A stretch of 56,819 bases of DNA. It comes from Anaerozeibacter sp031551775 (lineage in GTDB: Bacteria; Bacillota; Clostridia; Christensenellales; Aristaeellaceae). The notes under the pieces were generated by a model, which was not told the DNA's origin, ran no database searches, and saw nothing but the letters and a program-made list of their open reading frames with translations. Where the stretch lies: positions 1-56,819 of the forward strand of contig JAVBND010000014.1 in the NCBI GenBank assembly GCA_031551775.1. Reading direction: 5' to 3'. This document shows, piece by piece, positions 39,273 through 48,949 of this stretch. Each line of letters begins with the position of its first letter. Within the stretch, counting starts at the first letter, position 1. The position numbers and the translations under genes were made by a program.

Positions 39273-40610
39273 ATGCTATTATTGGGCGGCGGACGATTGG
39301 TCACCCGGGACAAGGCGAACCCCTTCATGGAAAATGGCGCGGTATTGATGGACGGTGAGGCGATCCTTGAAGTAGGCGAAACACAGGCGCTCAAGGCTGC
39401 GCACCCTGCGGCCGCCTTCATCGACGCCAAGGGCGGCGTCATCATGCCGGGCCTCATCAACGCGCACAACCACATTTATTCGGCATTCGCGCGCGGGCTT
39501 TCGATCAAGGGCAGCAAGACGCGCAACTTCCTCGAAATTCTCGACGGCCTGTGGTGGACGATTGACCGCCACCTGCTCCTTCCCGATACCGCGGCCAGCG
39601 CCGACGCCACCTTCATCGACTCAATCGAAAACGGCGTCACCTCGATCATCGACCACCACGCCAGCTACGGCGCGATCGAAGGCAGCCTCTTCGCCATCGC
39701 CGACAGCGCGAAAAAGTACGGCGTGCGCGCCTGCCTGTGCTACGAGATCAGCGACCGCGACGGCGAAGCCAAGTTCAAAGAAGCGGTCAAGGAAAACGTT
39801 GACTTTATCCGGTACGCGGCGGGGGATAAAAGCTCGATGATCCACGGCATGATGGGCATGCACGCGCCCTTTACGCTGTCGGATAGATCTTTGACCTACT
39901 GTGTGGAGCAAAATCCCAAGGGCGCGGGCTACCACATCCACGCGGCGGAGGGCATCGACGACGTGCTGCTCAGCCTCAAGGAGCACGGAAAGCGCCCGGT
40001 GTTCCGGCTTCATGACTTCGGAATCCTCGGCGAGCATTCGATCCTCGGCCACTGCACGCACGTCAGCGCCGCCGAGATTGACCTGATTGCCGCCACGAAC
40101 ACCATGGTCGCCCACAACCCTGAGAGCAACATGGGCAACGCCATCGGCTGCCCGCCGGTGCTTGAGATGTTTGACAAGGGCATCTTGATCGGCCTTGGCA
40201 CCGACGGCTACACCAACGACATGATCGAAAGCTACAAGGTGGCCAACATCCTGCACAAGCACAACAAGTGCGACCCCACCGTCGCCTGGGGCGAGATCCC
40301 CGAGATGCTGTTTTGCAACAACGCGAAGATGGCCTCAAAGTTCTTCGGGCGCGAAATCGGCGTCCTGAAGCGCGGCGCGGCGGCGGATGTGATCGTGTCG
40401 GATTACACGCCGCTGACCCCCATGAACGCGGGCAACATCAATTCCCACGTGATGTTCGGCATGAACGGCAGGAGCGTCGTAACCACCATCATCGCGGGCG
40501 AAGTCAAGATGCGCGACAGGGTTCTCGTGGGCGTTGACAAGCAGGAAGTCATGGCCCATTGCCGTGAAACGGCCGGGAAACTGTGGACGCGCATCAACGA
40601 GGGACGATAG
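39273..40610 (+). CDS. ssnA: Putative aminohydrolase SsnA
   Basis: The 445-residue protein is an amidohydrolase-superfamily enzyme with the metal-binding GLINAHNHIYSAFARG (HxH), a later His in HIHAAEG, His in ILGHCTHVSAAEI and Asp in LGTDGYTNDM, matching chlorohydrolase/guanine-deaminase-like SsnA. In anaerobic purine degraders ssnA lies with ygfK and the hydantoinase gene and is thought to open or deaminate a purine-derived ring. The ATG at 39273 follows AGGAGGAAACAGC, after the leader terminator. It is cytosolic. The exact substrate is unknown. Confidence 0.92.
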   Translation: MLLLGGGRLVTRDKANPFMENGAVLMDGEAILEVGETQALKAAHPAAAFIDAKGGVIMPGLINAHNHIYSAFARGLSIKGSKTRNFLEILDGLWWTIDRHLLLPDTAASADATFIDSIENGVTSIIDHHASYGAIEGSLFAIADSAKKYGVRACLCYEISDRDGEAKFKEAVKENVDFIRYAAGDKSSMIHGMMGMHAPFTLSDRSLTYCVEQNPKGAGYHIHAAEGIDDVLLSLKEHGKRPVFRLHDFGILGEHSILGHCTHVSAAEIDLIAATNTMVAHNPESNMGNAIGCPPVLEMFDKGILIGLGTDGYTNDMIESYKVANILHKHNKCDPTVAWGEIPEMLFCNNAKMASKFFGREIGVLKRGAAADVIVSDYTPLTPMNAGNINSHVMFGMNGRSVVTTIIAGEVKMRDRVLVGVDKQEVMAHCRETAGKLWTRINEGR

Positions 40611-40621
40611 GAGGAGACATC

Positions 40622-43540
40622 ATGAGTGATTTAATGCGGCCGATCCCGTTCTCGGAGCTGATGAACTGGGTGCTGAAGGAATACCGCGAAGACGGCGCGG
40701 TTTTCGGCGTAAGCGACATCTACCGCCACGCTTGCGGCAAGACGGTCCCGATCTTCAACGAAAAAATCGAAGTGCCCTTTGGCCCGGCGGCGGGCCCGCA
40801 CACCCAGCTTGCGCAAAACCTGATCGCCGCCTACGCGGCCGGCGCGCGCTTCTTTGAACTCAAGACCGTTCAGACGCTCGACGGCGAGGATCTGCCGGTC
40901 TCAAAGCCCTGCATCAAGGCCGAGGACGAATGCTACAACGTCGAGTGGTCAACCGAGCTGTACGTAGCGCAGGCGATGGACGAGTACATCAAGGCGTGGT
41001 TCGCCATCAAACTGCTGGCCCGCGAATTTGGCCTGGGCGCGAGCGATGGCTTCGTGTTCAACATGAGCGTGGGATACGACCTCAAGGGCATTCAGTCCGA
41101 GAAGATCGACCGCTACATTGAGGGCATGAAGGACGCGCGGCGGACCGGGATCTTTTCCGAATGCGCCGCGTGGGCGAAGGCGAACCTCTCCTCCCTTCCC
41201 CACCTCGACGAGGCGTTCATCGATTCCATCGACCCGCGCGTTTGCAAGTCCATCACGATTTCAACGCTGCACGGCTGCCCGCCGGACGAGATCGAGCGCA
41301 TCGCCACCTACCTGATTTCGGTCAAGAAACTCAACACCTACATCAAGTGCAACCCAACGCTCCTCGGCTATCAGTTCGCGCGCAAGACACTTGACGACAT
41401 GGGCTACGACTACCTCGTGTTTGATGACCACCATTTCAACGACGACCTCCAGTTCAAGGACGCCGTGCCCATGTTCGAGCGCTTGCTCAGGCTGGCGGGC
41501 GAGACCCATGTCGAGTTTGGCGTCAAGCTGACCAACACCTTTCCGGTCAAAATCGCGGCGGGCGAGCTGCCGGGCGAGGAAATGTACATGAGCGGCAAGA
41601 GCCTGTTCCCGCTCTCGATCAGCCTGGCCGAGAAGATTGAAAAGGCGTTTGACGGGCGTCTTCGCGTATCGTTCTCGGGCGGCGCGGACTTCTTCAACAT
41701 CGACCGCATCTTTGAAAGCGGCATCTGGCCGATCACGCTGGCCACAACGCTTTTAAAGCCCGGCGGGTATGCCCGGCTTAACCCCATGGCGCAAAAGCTC
41801 GCCAGGATGCCCTACAAGGCGTTTGACGGCGTCGATATGAACAAGCTTTCCAAGCTGGTCGAGGGCGCGAAAGCGGATCCTCACCACGTAAAGAGCGTCA
41901 AGATCGAGCCTACAAGGAAACTTGAAAGCGACGTACCGCTCGTTGATTGCTTCATCGCGCCCTGCTCCGAGGGCTGCCCCATCCATCAGGACATCCCGAC
42001 CTATGTGGAGCTGGTCGGCGAGGGCAAGTTCAAAGAGGCGCTTGACGTCATCATGGAGAAGAACCCGCTGCCCTTCATCACCGGCACCATCTGCTCGCAC
42101 CGCTGCCAGAGCAAGTGTACGCGGGGTTTCTATGAGGAGTCGGTTCAGATTCGTTCGGCCAAGCTGGTCGCGGCGGAAAAAGCCTACGGCGAAGCGCTGT
42201 CTGAGCTTGCGCCGGGCGCGGCGCGCGGCGAAAAGGTCGCGGTCGTGGGCGGCGGCCCGGGCGGCATGGCGGCGGCGTTCCTGCTCGCCCGCGCGGGCGC
42301 GCAGGTGACGCTGTTTGAAAAGAGAGGCGCTCTCGGCGGCATCGTGCGCCATGTGATCCCCGCGTTCAGGATCTCGGATGCGGCGATTGAGAAGGACGCG
42401 GCGCTGCTTGGCAAGCTCGGCGTTGAAATACGCCTGAACACCGAAGTCAAAAGCGAAGACGCGCTCAGGGCGGAGGGGTTCACCCACGTGATCGCGGCGA
42501 TTGGCGCGTGGAAGAGCGGCGCTCTCGCGCTCAAGTCCGGCGAGGCCATGAATGTGCTTTCTTTCCTGGACGCGCAAAAGAACGCGCCCGAGACGCTGTC
42601 TCTCGGCGAAAACGTGGTGGTCGTGGGCGGCGGCAACACCGCCATGGACGCCGCGCGCGCCGCCAAGCGCGCAAAGGGCGTTGAGCAGGTAACGCTCGTC
42701 TACCGGCGCACCACGCGCGAAATGCCGGCGGATCAAGAAGAACTTGAGCTCGCCCTGGAGGACGGCGTGGTCTTCGCGCCGCTGCTCACCCCGGTATCCG
42801 TTGAAAACGGGGCATTGACCTTGGAAGTGATGAAGCTCGGCGCGCGGGGCGCGGACGGGCGCAGGAGCCCCGAGCCGACCGGCGCGTTCAAAAAGATCCC
42901 CGCCGACACCGTAATCGCGGCCATCGGCGAGAAGATCGACGAAGAATCTCTCAAGGCGTTCCCGGGCGCGATCGTCATCGGCGACGCCAAGCGGGGACCC
43001 GCGACCGTGGTCGAAGCCATCGCCGACGCGACCGAAGCGGCGAAGGGTATCCTTGGCGTCGAACCGCGGGACTTCCCCTTTGAGGCAGACGACGCGCGTC
43101 TCAAGGCCCGCCGCGCCTTGCTCCGGCACGCGGGCGATGCCGCCCGGGAAAACGAACGCTGCCTTGGCTGCTCAAAGGTGTGCGAGAATTGCGTGGACGT
43201 GTGCCCCAACCGCGCCAACATCGCCATTTCCGTACCTGGCATGAAGAAGCAGCAGGTGCTGCACCTTGACAAAATGTGCAACGAGTGCGGAAACTGCGCC
43301 GTTTTCTGCCCCTATGCATCGAGTCCCTACAAGGACAAGTTTACGGTCTTCTCAAGCGAAGCGGATTTCGTGGACAGCGAGAACCAGGGCTTCCTGGTGC
43401 TTGACGCGGACGCGGGCAAGGTAAAGATCCGCTTTGCGGGCAAGGTATACGAAAGCGCATTGGGCGAGGACAGGGAGACCTATCCCGCGCTTGTCCAAAT
43501 CATGAAGACGGTCATCGCTTGCTACGCGTACGTCCTGTAA
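40622..43540 (+). CDS. ygfK: YgfK-type putative selenate reductase / purine-pathway iron-sulfur flavoprotein
   Basis: The 972-residue protein starts at ATG 40622 behind AGGAGGAGACATC. Residues about 1-430 resemble a dihydroorotate-dehydrogenase-like barrel. Residues about 435-520 carry the GltD-like iron-sulfur segment (CSEGCPIHQDIPTYVELVGE, CSHRCQSKC). Then comes an FAD/NAD(P)-binding module (VAVVGGGPGGMAAAFLLARA and VVVVGGGNTAMDAARAAKRA), and the C-terminal part has two ferredoxin clusters (CLGCSKVCENCVDVCP, CNECGNCAVFCP). The order matches E. coli YgfK, required for anaerobic growth on uric acid in some gut bacteria. It probably moves electrons for reduction of a purine intermediate; the direct substrate is unproven. 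Confidence 0.93.
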   Translation: MSDLMRPIPFSELMNWVLKEYREDGAVFGVSDIYRHACGKTVPIFNEKIEVPFGPAAGPHTQLAQNLIAAYAAGARFFELKTVQTLDGEDLPVSKPCIKAEDECYNVEWSTELYVAQAMDEYIKAWFAIKLLAREFGLGASDGFVFNMSVGYDLKGIQSEKIDRYIEGMKDARRTGIFSECAAWAKANLSSLPHLDEAFIDSIDPRVCKSITISTLHGCPPDEIERIATYLISVKKLNTYIKCNPTLLGYQFARKTLDDMGYDYLVFDDHHFNDDLQFKDAVPMFERLLRLAGETHVEFGVKLTNTFPVKIAAGELPGEEMYMSGKSLFPLSISLAEKIEKAFDGRLRVSFSGGADFFNIDRIFESGIWPITLATTLLKPGGYARLNPMAQKLARMPYKAFDGVDMNKLSKLVEGAKADPHHVKSVKIEPTRKLESDVPLVDCFIAPCSEGCPIHQDIPTYVELVGEGKFKEALDVIMEKNPLPFITGTICSHRCQSKCTRGFYEESVQIRSAKLVAAEKAYGEALSELAPGAARGEKVAVVGGGPGGMAAAFLLARAGAQVTLFEKRGALGGIVRHVIPAFRISDAAIEKDAALLGKLGVEIRLNTEVKSEDALRAEGFTHVIAAIGAWKSGALALKSGEAMNVLSFLDAQKNAPETLSLGENVVVVGGGNTAMDAARAAKRAKGVEQVTLVYRRTTREMPADQEELELALEDGVVFAPLLTPVSVENGALTLEVMKLGARGADGRRSPEPTGAFKKIPADTVIAAIGEKIDEESLKAFPGAIVIGDAKRGPATVVEAIADATEAAKGILGVEPRDFPFEADDARLKARRALLRHAGDAARENERCLGCSKVCENCVDVCPNRANIAISVPGMKKQQVLHLDKMCNECGNCAVFCPYASSPYKDKFTVFSSEADFVDSENQGFLVLDADAGKVKIRFAGKVYESALGEDRETYPALVQIMKTVIACYAYVL

Positions 43541-43552
43541 AGGAGGTCATTC

Positions 43553-44923
43553 ATGAAGATTATCAAGGGCGGCTATGTGGTCGGCTCAAGCGGAACGCAG
43601 AAGCTGGATGTCGCGGTCGAGGGAAGCAAAATCGCGTATGTTGCGGCGGGCATCGCGCCCGCCCCCGGCGATCAGGTAATCGACGCCGAAGGGTGCCTCG
43701 TCTTCCCCGGCTTCATCGATGCGCACACGCATTTTGACATGGACACCGGCGTCACCGTGACCGCGGACGACTTTGACAGCGGCACGGCGGCGGCGCTGGT
43801 GGGCGGCACCACGAGCGTGATCGACTTCGCCACACAGGACAAAGGCATGTCGCTTGACGAGGCGCTTCACCTCTGGCATTTGAAGGCGGACGGGCAGAGC
43901 CATTGCAACTATGCTTTTCACATGGCGATTACCGACTGGAACGAGAATACGCGCGAAGCGCTCAAGCACATGGCGGAGCAAGGCGTGACTTCGTTCAAGC
44001 TCTACCTGGCCTACGACGCGCTGCGCGTGAACGACGCCGCGATGCTTGACATCCTTCGGGAAGCGGCACATCTTCATTTGCTGGTGGGCGTGCACTGCGA
44101 AAACGGCGACTTGGTGAACGCGCTGATTGCTGAGGAAAGGGCGCGGGGGCGCCTGTCGCCCGCCGCCATTCCGGCAAGCCGCCCCGCCCCGGTCGAGGCC
44201 GAGGCGGTTTCGCGCCTGGCCTATGTCGCGGACCTCGCGAACTGCCCGGTCATGGTGGTGCATTTGAGCACCGAGCTTGGGCTTCAGGAGGTCAAGAAGG
44301 CGCGTGAACGCGGGCAAACCGTGCTTGCCGAGACCTGCCCGCAGTACCTGTTCATGACCGATGCCGTATACGAAAGCGCGGGTTTTGAGGGCGCGAAGTA
44401 CGCATGCTCGCCGCCAATGCGAAGTGAACGCGACCGGCAAGCGCTGCGCGCCGCGCTTGGAAGCGGCCTGATCGACACGGTTTCGACCGATCACTGCGCC
44501 TTCAACTTCAAGGGGCAAAAGGAAATGGGGCTTCACGACTTCAGCAAAATTCCCAACGGCCTGCCCGGCGTCGAGCACCGTCCGGCGCTGATGTACAACC
44601 TCGTGCATGAAGGCTTGATCACGAAAGAACAGATGGCAAGTCTCTTGAGCGAGCGCGCCGCGAAGATCTACGGCATGTATCCCGGGAAGGGCGTCATCGC
44701 CCCCGGCAGCGACGCCGACATCGTGATCTGGGAGGAAAAAGAGGGCGTCATTTGCGCGGCCACCCAGGGCGGGAACGCGGACTACACGCCCTTTGAGGGA
44801 ACCCGGACCCATGGCCGAGCGCGCACGGTGCTGCTCAGCGGCGAGACGGCGGTCCATGATGGCCGCATAGTGAAAAAGGGCCTTGGCAAGTACGTAAAGC
44901 GGGGCCTGGGCGATTTCACCTGA
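43553..44923 (+). CDS. hydA: Dihydropyrimidinase/D-hydantoinase-type amidohydrolase
   Basis: The 456-residue protein has the cyclic amidohydrolase metal site: His58 and His60 (GFIDAHTHFDMDTG), the lysine to be carbamylated Lys149 (TSFKLYLAYD), His181 (GVHCENGD), His237 (VVHLSTELG) and Asp313 (VSTDHCAFN). It opens cyclic amide rings such as hydantoins or dihydropyrimidines. In purine clusters the homologue is named hyuA/hydA. AAAGGAGGTCATTC precedes the ATG at 43553, 12 bp after ygfK. A dihydropyrimidine is the classical substrate, but a purine-derived ring is more likely here. Confidence 0.94.
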   Translation: MKIIKGGYVVGSSGTQKLDVAVEGSKIAYVAAGIAPAPGDQVIDAEGCLVFPGFIDAHTHFDMDTGVTVTADDFDSGTAAALVGGTTSVIDFATQDKGMSLDEALHLWHLKADGQSHCNYAFHMAITDWNENTREALKHMAEQGVTSFKLYLAYDALRVNDAAMLDILREAAHLHLLVGVHCENGDLVNALIAEERARGRLSPAAIPASRPAPVEAEAVSRLAYVADLANCPVMVVHLSTELGLQEVKKARERGQTVLAETCPQYLFMTDAVYESAGFEGAKYACSPPMRSERDRQALRAALGSGLIDTVSTDHCAFNFKGQKEMGLHDFSKIPNGLPGVEHRPALMYNLVHEGLITKEQMASLLSERAAKIYGMYPGKGVIAPGSDADIVIWEEKEGVICAATQGGNADYTPFEGTRTHGRARTVLLSGETAVHDGRIVKKGLGKYVKRGLGDFT

Positions 44924-44935
44924 AGGAGGAAATGT

Positions 44936-47500
44936 ATGGCCACTTTGACAGTCAACGGTCGCGTCTATGCGACCGACAAGGATCAAAAGAAGCTGATCGA
45001 TTTCCTGCGCGACGATCTTCGCCTGACCTCGGTCAAGAACGGCTGCGGCGCGGGCGCGTGCGGCACCTGCACCATCTTGGTCGATGGCAAGAAGGTCAAG
45101 AGCTGTATATCGACGGTCGGCAAGATGGAAGGCAAGGAGGTCGTTACGGTCGAGGGTTTGACCGAGCGCGAGAAGCAGGTGTATGTCTACTGTTTCGGCG
45201 AAGCGGGCGCGGTGCAGTGCGGCTTCTGCATCCCCGGCATGGTGATCAGCGCCAAGGCGCTGCTCGATGCGAACCCCAACCCCACGAGAGGCGATGTCAA
45301 GCTGGCGCTCAAGGGCAACATCTGCCGCTGCACCGGCTATGTCAAGATCGAGGACGCGGTCCTGATGGCGGCCGAGTTTTTCCGCGAAGGCAAGGAAGTG
45401 CCCAAGACCCGTCAGAGCGGGCGCGTGGGCGAGCATTTCGCGCGCGTGGATACCGAGGAAAAGGTGCTGGGCACGGGCCTCTACGTTGACGATGTGCAGC
45501 TTGACGGCATGATCTACGCCAAGGCGCTGCGGACGGTCTACCCGCGCGCGCGCATCCTCAAGATCGATACGGCAAAGGCCGAAGCGCATCCGGACGTGGT
45601 TCGCGTCTTGACCGCGAAGGATGTGCCCTTCAACAAGACCGGCCACATCGTGCAGGACTGGGACGTGATGATCGCCGAGGGCGACGTCACGCGCTACATC
45701 GGCGACGCGTTGGCGCTGGTGGCGACCAGGCACAAGGAGACGCTTGACGAAGCGCTTAAGCTGATTGAGGTCGAGTACGAAGAACTCAAGCCCATAACCG
45801 ATCCGCTTGAAGCGCTCAAGGACGGCGCGCCGCTTTTGCACGAAAAGGGCAACGTGCTCTTCAAGCAGGAACTCAAGCGCGGTGACGTGGACCAAGCCCT
45901 TGCCCGCGCCAAGCACGTCGTCACCCGCCACTATTCAACCCCCATGACCGATCACGCCTTCATGGAACCCGAGTGCGCCATTGCCCTCACGAACCCCGAA
46001 GACGAAGGCGGGATTCTTGTCTACACCGCGTCGCAATCGGTTTACGACGAACAAAAGGAGATCAGCCGGATGCTGAAGCTCCCGAGCGAAAAGGTGCGCA
46101 CCCGTTCGATGCTGGTCGGCGGCGGGTTCGGCGGCAAGGAGGACATGAGCGTTCAGCACCACGCGGCGCTGATGGCATTCCACACCGGCCTTCCCGTCAA
46201 GGTCAGGTTTTCAAGGCAGGAAAGCCTTGAGGTTCACACCAAGCGCCACGCCATGGAGATGGATGTCACAACCGCGTGCGACGAGCAGGGCAACCTCATC
46301 GCAATGCGCGCGCTGCTCATCTCCGATTGCGGGGCCTACGCCTCGCTCGGCGGGCCGGTCCTGCAGCGTGCCTGCACCCACGCGGGCGGGCCGTACAGCT
46401 TTGAAAACATCGACATCACCGGCATATGCGTCTACACCAACAACGTGCCCGGCGGCGCGTTCCGCGGCTTCGGCGTCACGCAAAGCTGCTTTGCGGCCGA
46501 GCAGAACCTGAACCTCCTGGCCGAGAAAGTCGGCATCAGCCCCTGGCAGATCCGCTACCAGAACGCGATCCGCCCCGGCCAAGCGCTGCCCAACGGCCAG
46601 ATTGCGGATCCCGACTGCGCGTACGCCGAGTGCCTTGAGGCGGTCAGGGACGCCTATGAATCATCCCCCTACGCGGGGATCGCGGGCGCAATGAAGAACA
46701 GCGGCGTGGGCGTGGGCCTCAGCGACATCGGCCGGTGCAAGCTGCTCGTCAAGGACGGACTGGTCCATGTGCTGACATCGGCGGCCTGCATCGGCCAGGG
46801 GCTTGCGACCGTCTGTACGCAAATGGTGTGCGAGGCAACCGGGCTTGACCCCAAGCTGATCTTCGTCGGGCGGCCCGATTCATTTGTCACGCCCAACGCC
46901 GGCACCACCACCGCCAGCCGCCAGACGGTATTCACCGGGGAAGCGACGCGCGTGGCCGCCGAAAAGCTCAAGGCGGCGCTCGATCAAGGCAAGACGCTCC
47001 TTTCCCTTGAAGGCGAGGAATTCTGCGGCGAATACTCGGGCGTGACCGACAAGATGGGCATCGACAAGCCCAATCCGGTCAGCCACGTGGCCTACGGCTA
47101 TGCCGCGCAAGTGGTCATCATGGACGAGGGCAAGCGCGTTGAGCGCGTGGTCGCGGCGCACGACGTCGGGCGCGCGATCAATCCCAAGGCGTGCGAAGGC
47201 CAAATCGAAGGCGGCGTCCTGATGGCGCTGGGCTACGGCCTGACCGAAGATTTCGTGATGGAGGGCGGCTATGTCAAGAGCAAGTACGCAACCATCGGCC
47301 TCTTGCGCGCGACCGACGCGCCGCCAATCGATGTGATCCTCGTTGAAAAGGGCGCCTCGGACGGCTTGGCGTACGGCGCAAAGGGCGTCGGCGAGATCGC
47401 CGCGATTCCGGCTGCGCCCGCGGCGGCGCACGCGGCCTGGCGCGTGGACGGCGTCTTCAGACCCAGCCTCCCCATCGGACAAACGGCGTACCGGAAATAG
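44936..47500 (+). CDS. xdh: Selenium-dependent-type xanthine dehydrogenase, fused 2Fe-2S and molybdenum subunits
   Basis: The 854-residue protein begins with a two-cluster ferredoxin module: Cys37, Cys42, Cys45, Cys57 for the first and Cys95, Cys98, Cys130, Cys132 for the second (CGFCIPGM, CRCTGY). From about residue 160 it is the aldehyde oxidase/xanthine dehydrogenase large subunit with GGGFGGKEDMSVQHHAALMA, GGAFRGFGVTQSCF and the glutamate of AKGVGEIAAI near the end. No FAD domain is present, so electrons must leave to another partner, perhaps YgfK. No in-frame UGA is used, so selenium would be a bound cofactor rather than selenocysteine. It resembles the E. coli XdhD / Se_dep_XDH group. 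Confidence 0.93.
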   Translation: MATLTVNGRVYATDKDQKKLIDFLRDDLRLTSVKNGCGAGACGTCTILVDGKKVKSCISTVGKMEGKEVVTVEGLTEREKQVYVYCFGEAGAVQCGFCIPGMVISAKALLDANPNPTRGDVKLALKGNICRCTGYVKIEDAVLMAAEFFREGKEVPKTRQSGRVGEHFARVDTEEKVLGTGLYVDDVQLDGMIYAKALRTVYPRARILKIDTAKAEAHPDVVRVLTAKDVPFNKTGHIVQDWDVMIAEGDVTRYIGDALALVATRHKETLDEALKLIEVEYEELKPITDPLEALKDGAPLLHEKGNVLFKQELKRGDVDQALARAKHVVTRHYSTPMTDHAFMEPECAIALTNPEDEGGILVYTASQSVYDEQKEISRMLKLPSEKVRTRSMLVGGGFGGKEDMSVQHHAALMAFHTGLPVKVRFSRQESLEVHTKRHAMEMDVTTACDEQGNLIAMRALLISDCGAYASLGGPVLQRACTHAGGPYSFENIDITGICVYTNNVPGGAFRGFGVTQSCFAAEQNLNLLAEKVGISPWQIRYQNAIRPGQALPNGQIADPDCAYAECLEAVRDAYESSPYAGIAGAMKNSGVGVGLSDIGRCKLLVKDGLVHVLTSAACIGQGLATVCTQMVCEATGLDPKLIFVGRPDSFVTPNAGTTTASRQTVFTGEATRVAAEKLKAALDQGKTLLSLEGEEFCGEYSGVTDKMGIDKPNPVSHVAYGYAAQVVIMDEGKRVERVVAAHDVGRAINPKACEGQIEGGVLMALGYGLTEDFVMEGGYVKSKYATIGLLRATDAPPIDVILVEKGASDGLAYGAKGVGEIAAIPAAPAAAHAAWRVDGVFRPSLPIGQTAYRK

Positions 47501-47539
47501 CGCAGAATTATATTAAAGATACACGTAGGAGGAGAACCC

Positions 47540-48949
47540 ATGTCACAGAAGAATCCGTCCTCAAGGCGCGCAACCCTGTTTGACCTCAACGGAGTCCCGC
47601 CGCTCGGGCAAGCGGTGCCGATGGCGCTTCAGCACGTGGTCGCGATGATCATCGGCTGCGTTACGCCCGCGCTGATCATCGGCAACATCTCGCAGCTCGG
47701 GCTTGCCCCGGATCAGAAGATCCTGCTCATCCAGGCTTCGCTCGTCATCGCCGCGATCTCGACCATCCTTCAGCTCTACCCCATCGGCGGCAAACAGGGT
47801 CTGCGCTTCGGCTCGGGGCTACCGGTCATCATGGGCATCTCCTTTGCCTACCTCCCCTCCCTGCAGGGCATCTCGGGCATTGAAGACGGTTTCGGGCTTG
47901 CCTACATCGCGGGCGCGATGGTCGTGGGCGGCATCGTGGCGATGCTGACCGGCTTCTTCATCAAGCCCATCCGCAAGTACTTCCCGCCCATCATCACGGG
48001 AACGGTCATCTTCACCATCGGCCTCTCGCTGTACCCGACCGCAGTCAACTACATGGCGGGCGGCGCGGCCAACAGCTACGAACTGGTCGTGGGCATCAAG
48101 CACCTGTCCGAATCGCTGGTGTACGGCTCGTGGCAGAACTGGCTGGTGGCCCTGATCACGCTGGCTGTGACCGTGTCGCTCAACCACTGGGCGAAGGGGT
48201 TGGCCAAGCTGGCGTCGATCCTCCTGGGCATGGTCGCGGGCTACATCGTCGCTCTGTGCTTTGGCATGGTGAACTTCTCATCCGTCTTAACGGCGGGCGC
48301 CTTCGCGCTGCCCGCGCCGCTTCCCTTCGGCATCCGCTTTGACCTGGGCGCATCGATCGCGATCGGGCTTTTGTTCTTCATCAACTCCATCCAGGCCATC
48401 GGCGATTTCACCGGCACCACCGTCGGCGGGCTCGACCGCGAGCCGACCGACGATGAACTTCAGGGCGGCATCGTGTGCTACGGCGCGACCAACCTGGTCG
48501 CGGCCTTTTTCGGCGGGCTGCCCAGCGCCACCTACAGCCAGAACGTGGGCATCGTGGTGACGACCAAGGTGGTCAACCGCTTTGTGTTCGCCCTCGCGTC
48601 GCTGGTCATCTTGCTTGCCGGCATCTTCCCCAAGTTCTCCGCGATTCTCACCACCATCCCGCAGTGCGTGCTGGGCGGCGCGACGGTCACCGTGTTCTCG
48701 ATGATCGCCATGACCGGCATCAAGCTGATCACTTCGCAGGAAATGAACTACCGCAACATGCAGATCGTCGGACTGTCGGTGGCGCTGGGCGTCGGCATAT
48801 GGCAGGCCTCCGCTTCAATCGGCCAGTTCCCCGCCGTATTCACCACCATCTTCGGCAAATCCCCGGTCGTGGTGGCGACGCTGATGGCGCTCTTGCTCAA
48901 CCAGATTTTGCCGGGCCGCGACAAAAAGAAACAGGAGGCACAACCATGA
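47540..48949 (+). CDS. NCS2-family xanthine/uric acid permease
   Basis: The 469-residue protein has about fourteen membrane segments and the NCS2 signatures ALQHVVAMIIGCVTPALIIG and the conserved late-middle segment SATYSQNVGIVVTTKVVNRF. NCS2 members are proton- or sodium-coupled purine and pyrimidine symporters; homologues in purine operons (UacT, YgfU, PbuX) take xanthine or urate. AGGAGGAGAACCC precedes ATG 47540, and the gene overlaps ridA by 4 bp. The substrate is inferred from context. Confidence 0.93.
   Translation: MSQKNPSSRRATLFDLNGVPPLGQAVPMALQHVVAMIIGCVTPALIIGNISQLGLAPDQKILLIQASLVIAAISTILQLYPIGGKQGLRFGSGLPVIMGISFAYLPSLQGISGIEDGFGLAYIAGAMVVGGIVAMLTGFFIKPIRKYFPPIITGTVIFTIGLSLYPTAVNYMAGGAANSYELVVGIKHLSESLVYGSWQNWLVALITLAVTVSLNHWAKGLAKLASILLGMVAGYIVALCFGMVNFSSVLTAGAFALPAPLPFGIRFDLGASIAIGLLFFINSIQAIGDFTGTTVGGLDREPTDDELQGGIVCYGATNLVAAFFGGLPSATYSQNVGIVVTTKVVNRFVFALASLVILLAGIFPKFSAILTTIPQCVLGGATVTVFSMIAMTGIKLITSQEMNYRNMQIVGLSVALGVGIWQASASIGQFPAVFTTIFGKSPVVVATLMALLLNQILPGRDKKKQEAQP

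Noticed and set aside
41753..43129. 458-codon minus-strand open frame
   Set aside because: Antisense to ygfK; low-complexity composition and no ribosome binding site.
43586..45931. 781-codon minus-strand open frame
   Set aside because: It is antisense to hydA and xdh, both with intact catalytic motifs and ribosome binding sites. Long shadow frames are expected in GC-rich coding DNA, and its translation is rich in Arg, His and Gln with no domain.
44936..47500. Selenocysteine in the xanthine dehydrogenase
   Set aside because: The frame contains no internal TGA; selenium in this enzyme type is a cofactor, not an encoded residue.
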